Source of the DNA: an uncultured Brevundimonas sp.
GTDB taxonomy: Bacteria; Pseudomonadota; Alphaproteobacteria; Caulobacterales; Caulobacteraceae
NCBI GenBank assembly: GCA_946885435.1
Contig: CAMPGL010000031.1
Location: forward strand, 1 to 15,392
Direction of reading: 5' to 3'
DNA length: 15,392 bases
Part shown: positions 15,101-15,392 of the stretch, in pieces
Numbering within the stretch: position 1 is the stretch's first letter
Layout of the letters: every line of letters starts with the position of its first letter
Made by a program: the position numbers and the translations under genes
The notes under the pieces: generated by a model
Told to the model about the DNA's origin: nothing
The model's database searches: none
The model's input: the letters and a program-made list of their open reading frames with translations, nothing else

Positions 15101-15392
15101 CCCGCAGGATCGGCCCCAGCCTGACGCTCGAAAAGCTCTGCGCCCAGCCGGTCTGCGGCGTGGACGAGGCCGGACGCGGCCCGTGGGCCGGGCCGGTGGC
15201 GGCCGCCGCCGTCATCCTCAAGCCCGGCGCCCGGCTCCAGGGGCTCGACGATTCCAAGAAGCTCAACTTCGACACGCGAGAGCGGCTCGAGGCCCAGATC
15301 AAGGTCAAGGCCGTGGCCTGGTCGGTCGCCTTCGCCTCGGTCGAGGAGATCGCCGAGCTCAACATCCTGCACGCGACCGGCCTGGCCATGTG
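15097..15392 (+). CDS. rnhB: Ribonuclease HII (5' part of gene; cut by window end)
   Basis: RNase HII cuts 5' of ribonucleotides embedded in DNA and starts ribonucleotide excision repair. The 98 residues present contain the catalytic [21 protein letters not shown] (21-41; Asp23, Glu24), LDDSKKL (50-56) and [12 protein letters not shown] (87-98), all family hallmarks. The third catalytic Asp lies beyond the window. The frame opens with GTG overlapping the tag stop in GTGA; no closer start precedes the first motif. With photolyase and tag it forms a DNA-maintenance transcription unit. Confidence 0.96.
   Translation, partial: MTRRIGPSLTLEKLCAQPVCGVDEAGRGPWAGPVAAAAVILKPGARLQGLDDSKKLNFDTRERLEAQIKVKAVAWSVAFASVEEIAELNILHATGLAM

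Overview
The window is GC-rich, densely coding DNA from an alphaproteobacterium, most likely of the order Caulobacterales (Caulobacter, Phenylobacterium or Brevundimonas type). This is inferred from the base composition, a DUF2336 protein, folate-dependent TrmFO, a Kdo/lipid A gene block, frequent GTG/TTG starts, and -10-like elements close to the Caulobacter consensus GCTANAWC. No insertion sequence, phage gene, integrase, toxin-antitoxin pair or CRISPR array is visible. No gene-free stretch exceeds about 150 bases.

Left arm (1-3241, all minus strand): a membrane protein gene and a DJ-1/PfpI-family gene overlap by 4 bases and end at a terminator-like hairpin. Then come tRNA-Trp, secE and nusG, followed by guaB (IMP dehydrogenase, cut by the window edge). 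tRNA-Trp, secE and nusG are packed tightly enough to be one transcript. The ribosomal genes rplK/rplA, usual after nusG, are absent, and guaB follows instead after a strong hairpin.

Middle (3310-8583): trmFO (tRNA m5U54 methyltransferase) runs on the plus strand and converges on a DUF2336 gene; their stop codons share one CTAG. Divergent from the DUF2336 gene is a six-helix hybrid histidine kinase with a C-terminal receiver domain. It is followed by ygfZ, a folate-binding Fe-S/tRNA-modification factor.

Envelope block (8564-12974, minus strand): kdsA (Kdo-8-phosphate synthase, metal-dependent type), a WaaE/KdtX-like glycosyltransferase, a second glycosyltransferase, and a large protein joining an LpxL/HtrB-type acyltransferase to a DUF3089 domain. 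The four genes are packed with gaps or overlaps of -4 to 11 bases and none starts with ATG. They probably act together in lipid A-core synthesis.

Right arm (13079-15392, plus strand): a DNA-repair run of class I CPD photolyase, tag (3-methyladenine glycosylase I) and rnhB (RNase HII, cut by the window end), coupled by a 9-base gap and a GTGA overlap.

Most of the window is conserved housekeeping sequence. The most unusual object is the acyltransferase-DUF3089 fusion, whose hydrolase-like half carries Gly where the nucleophilic Ser is expected. I see no convincing evidence of a wholly new multi-gene system.
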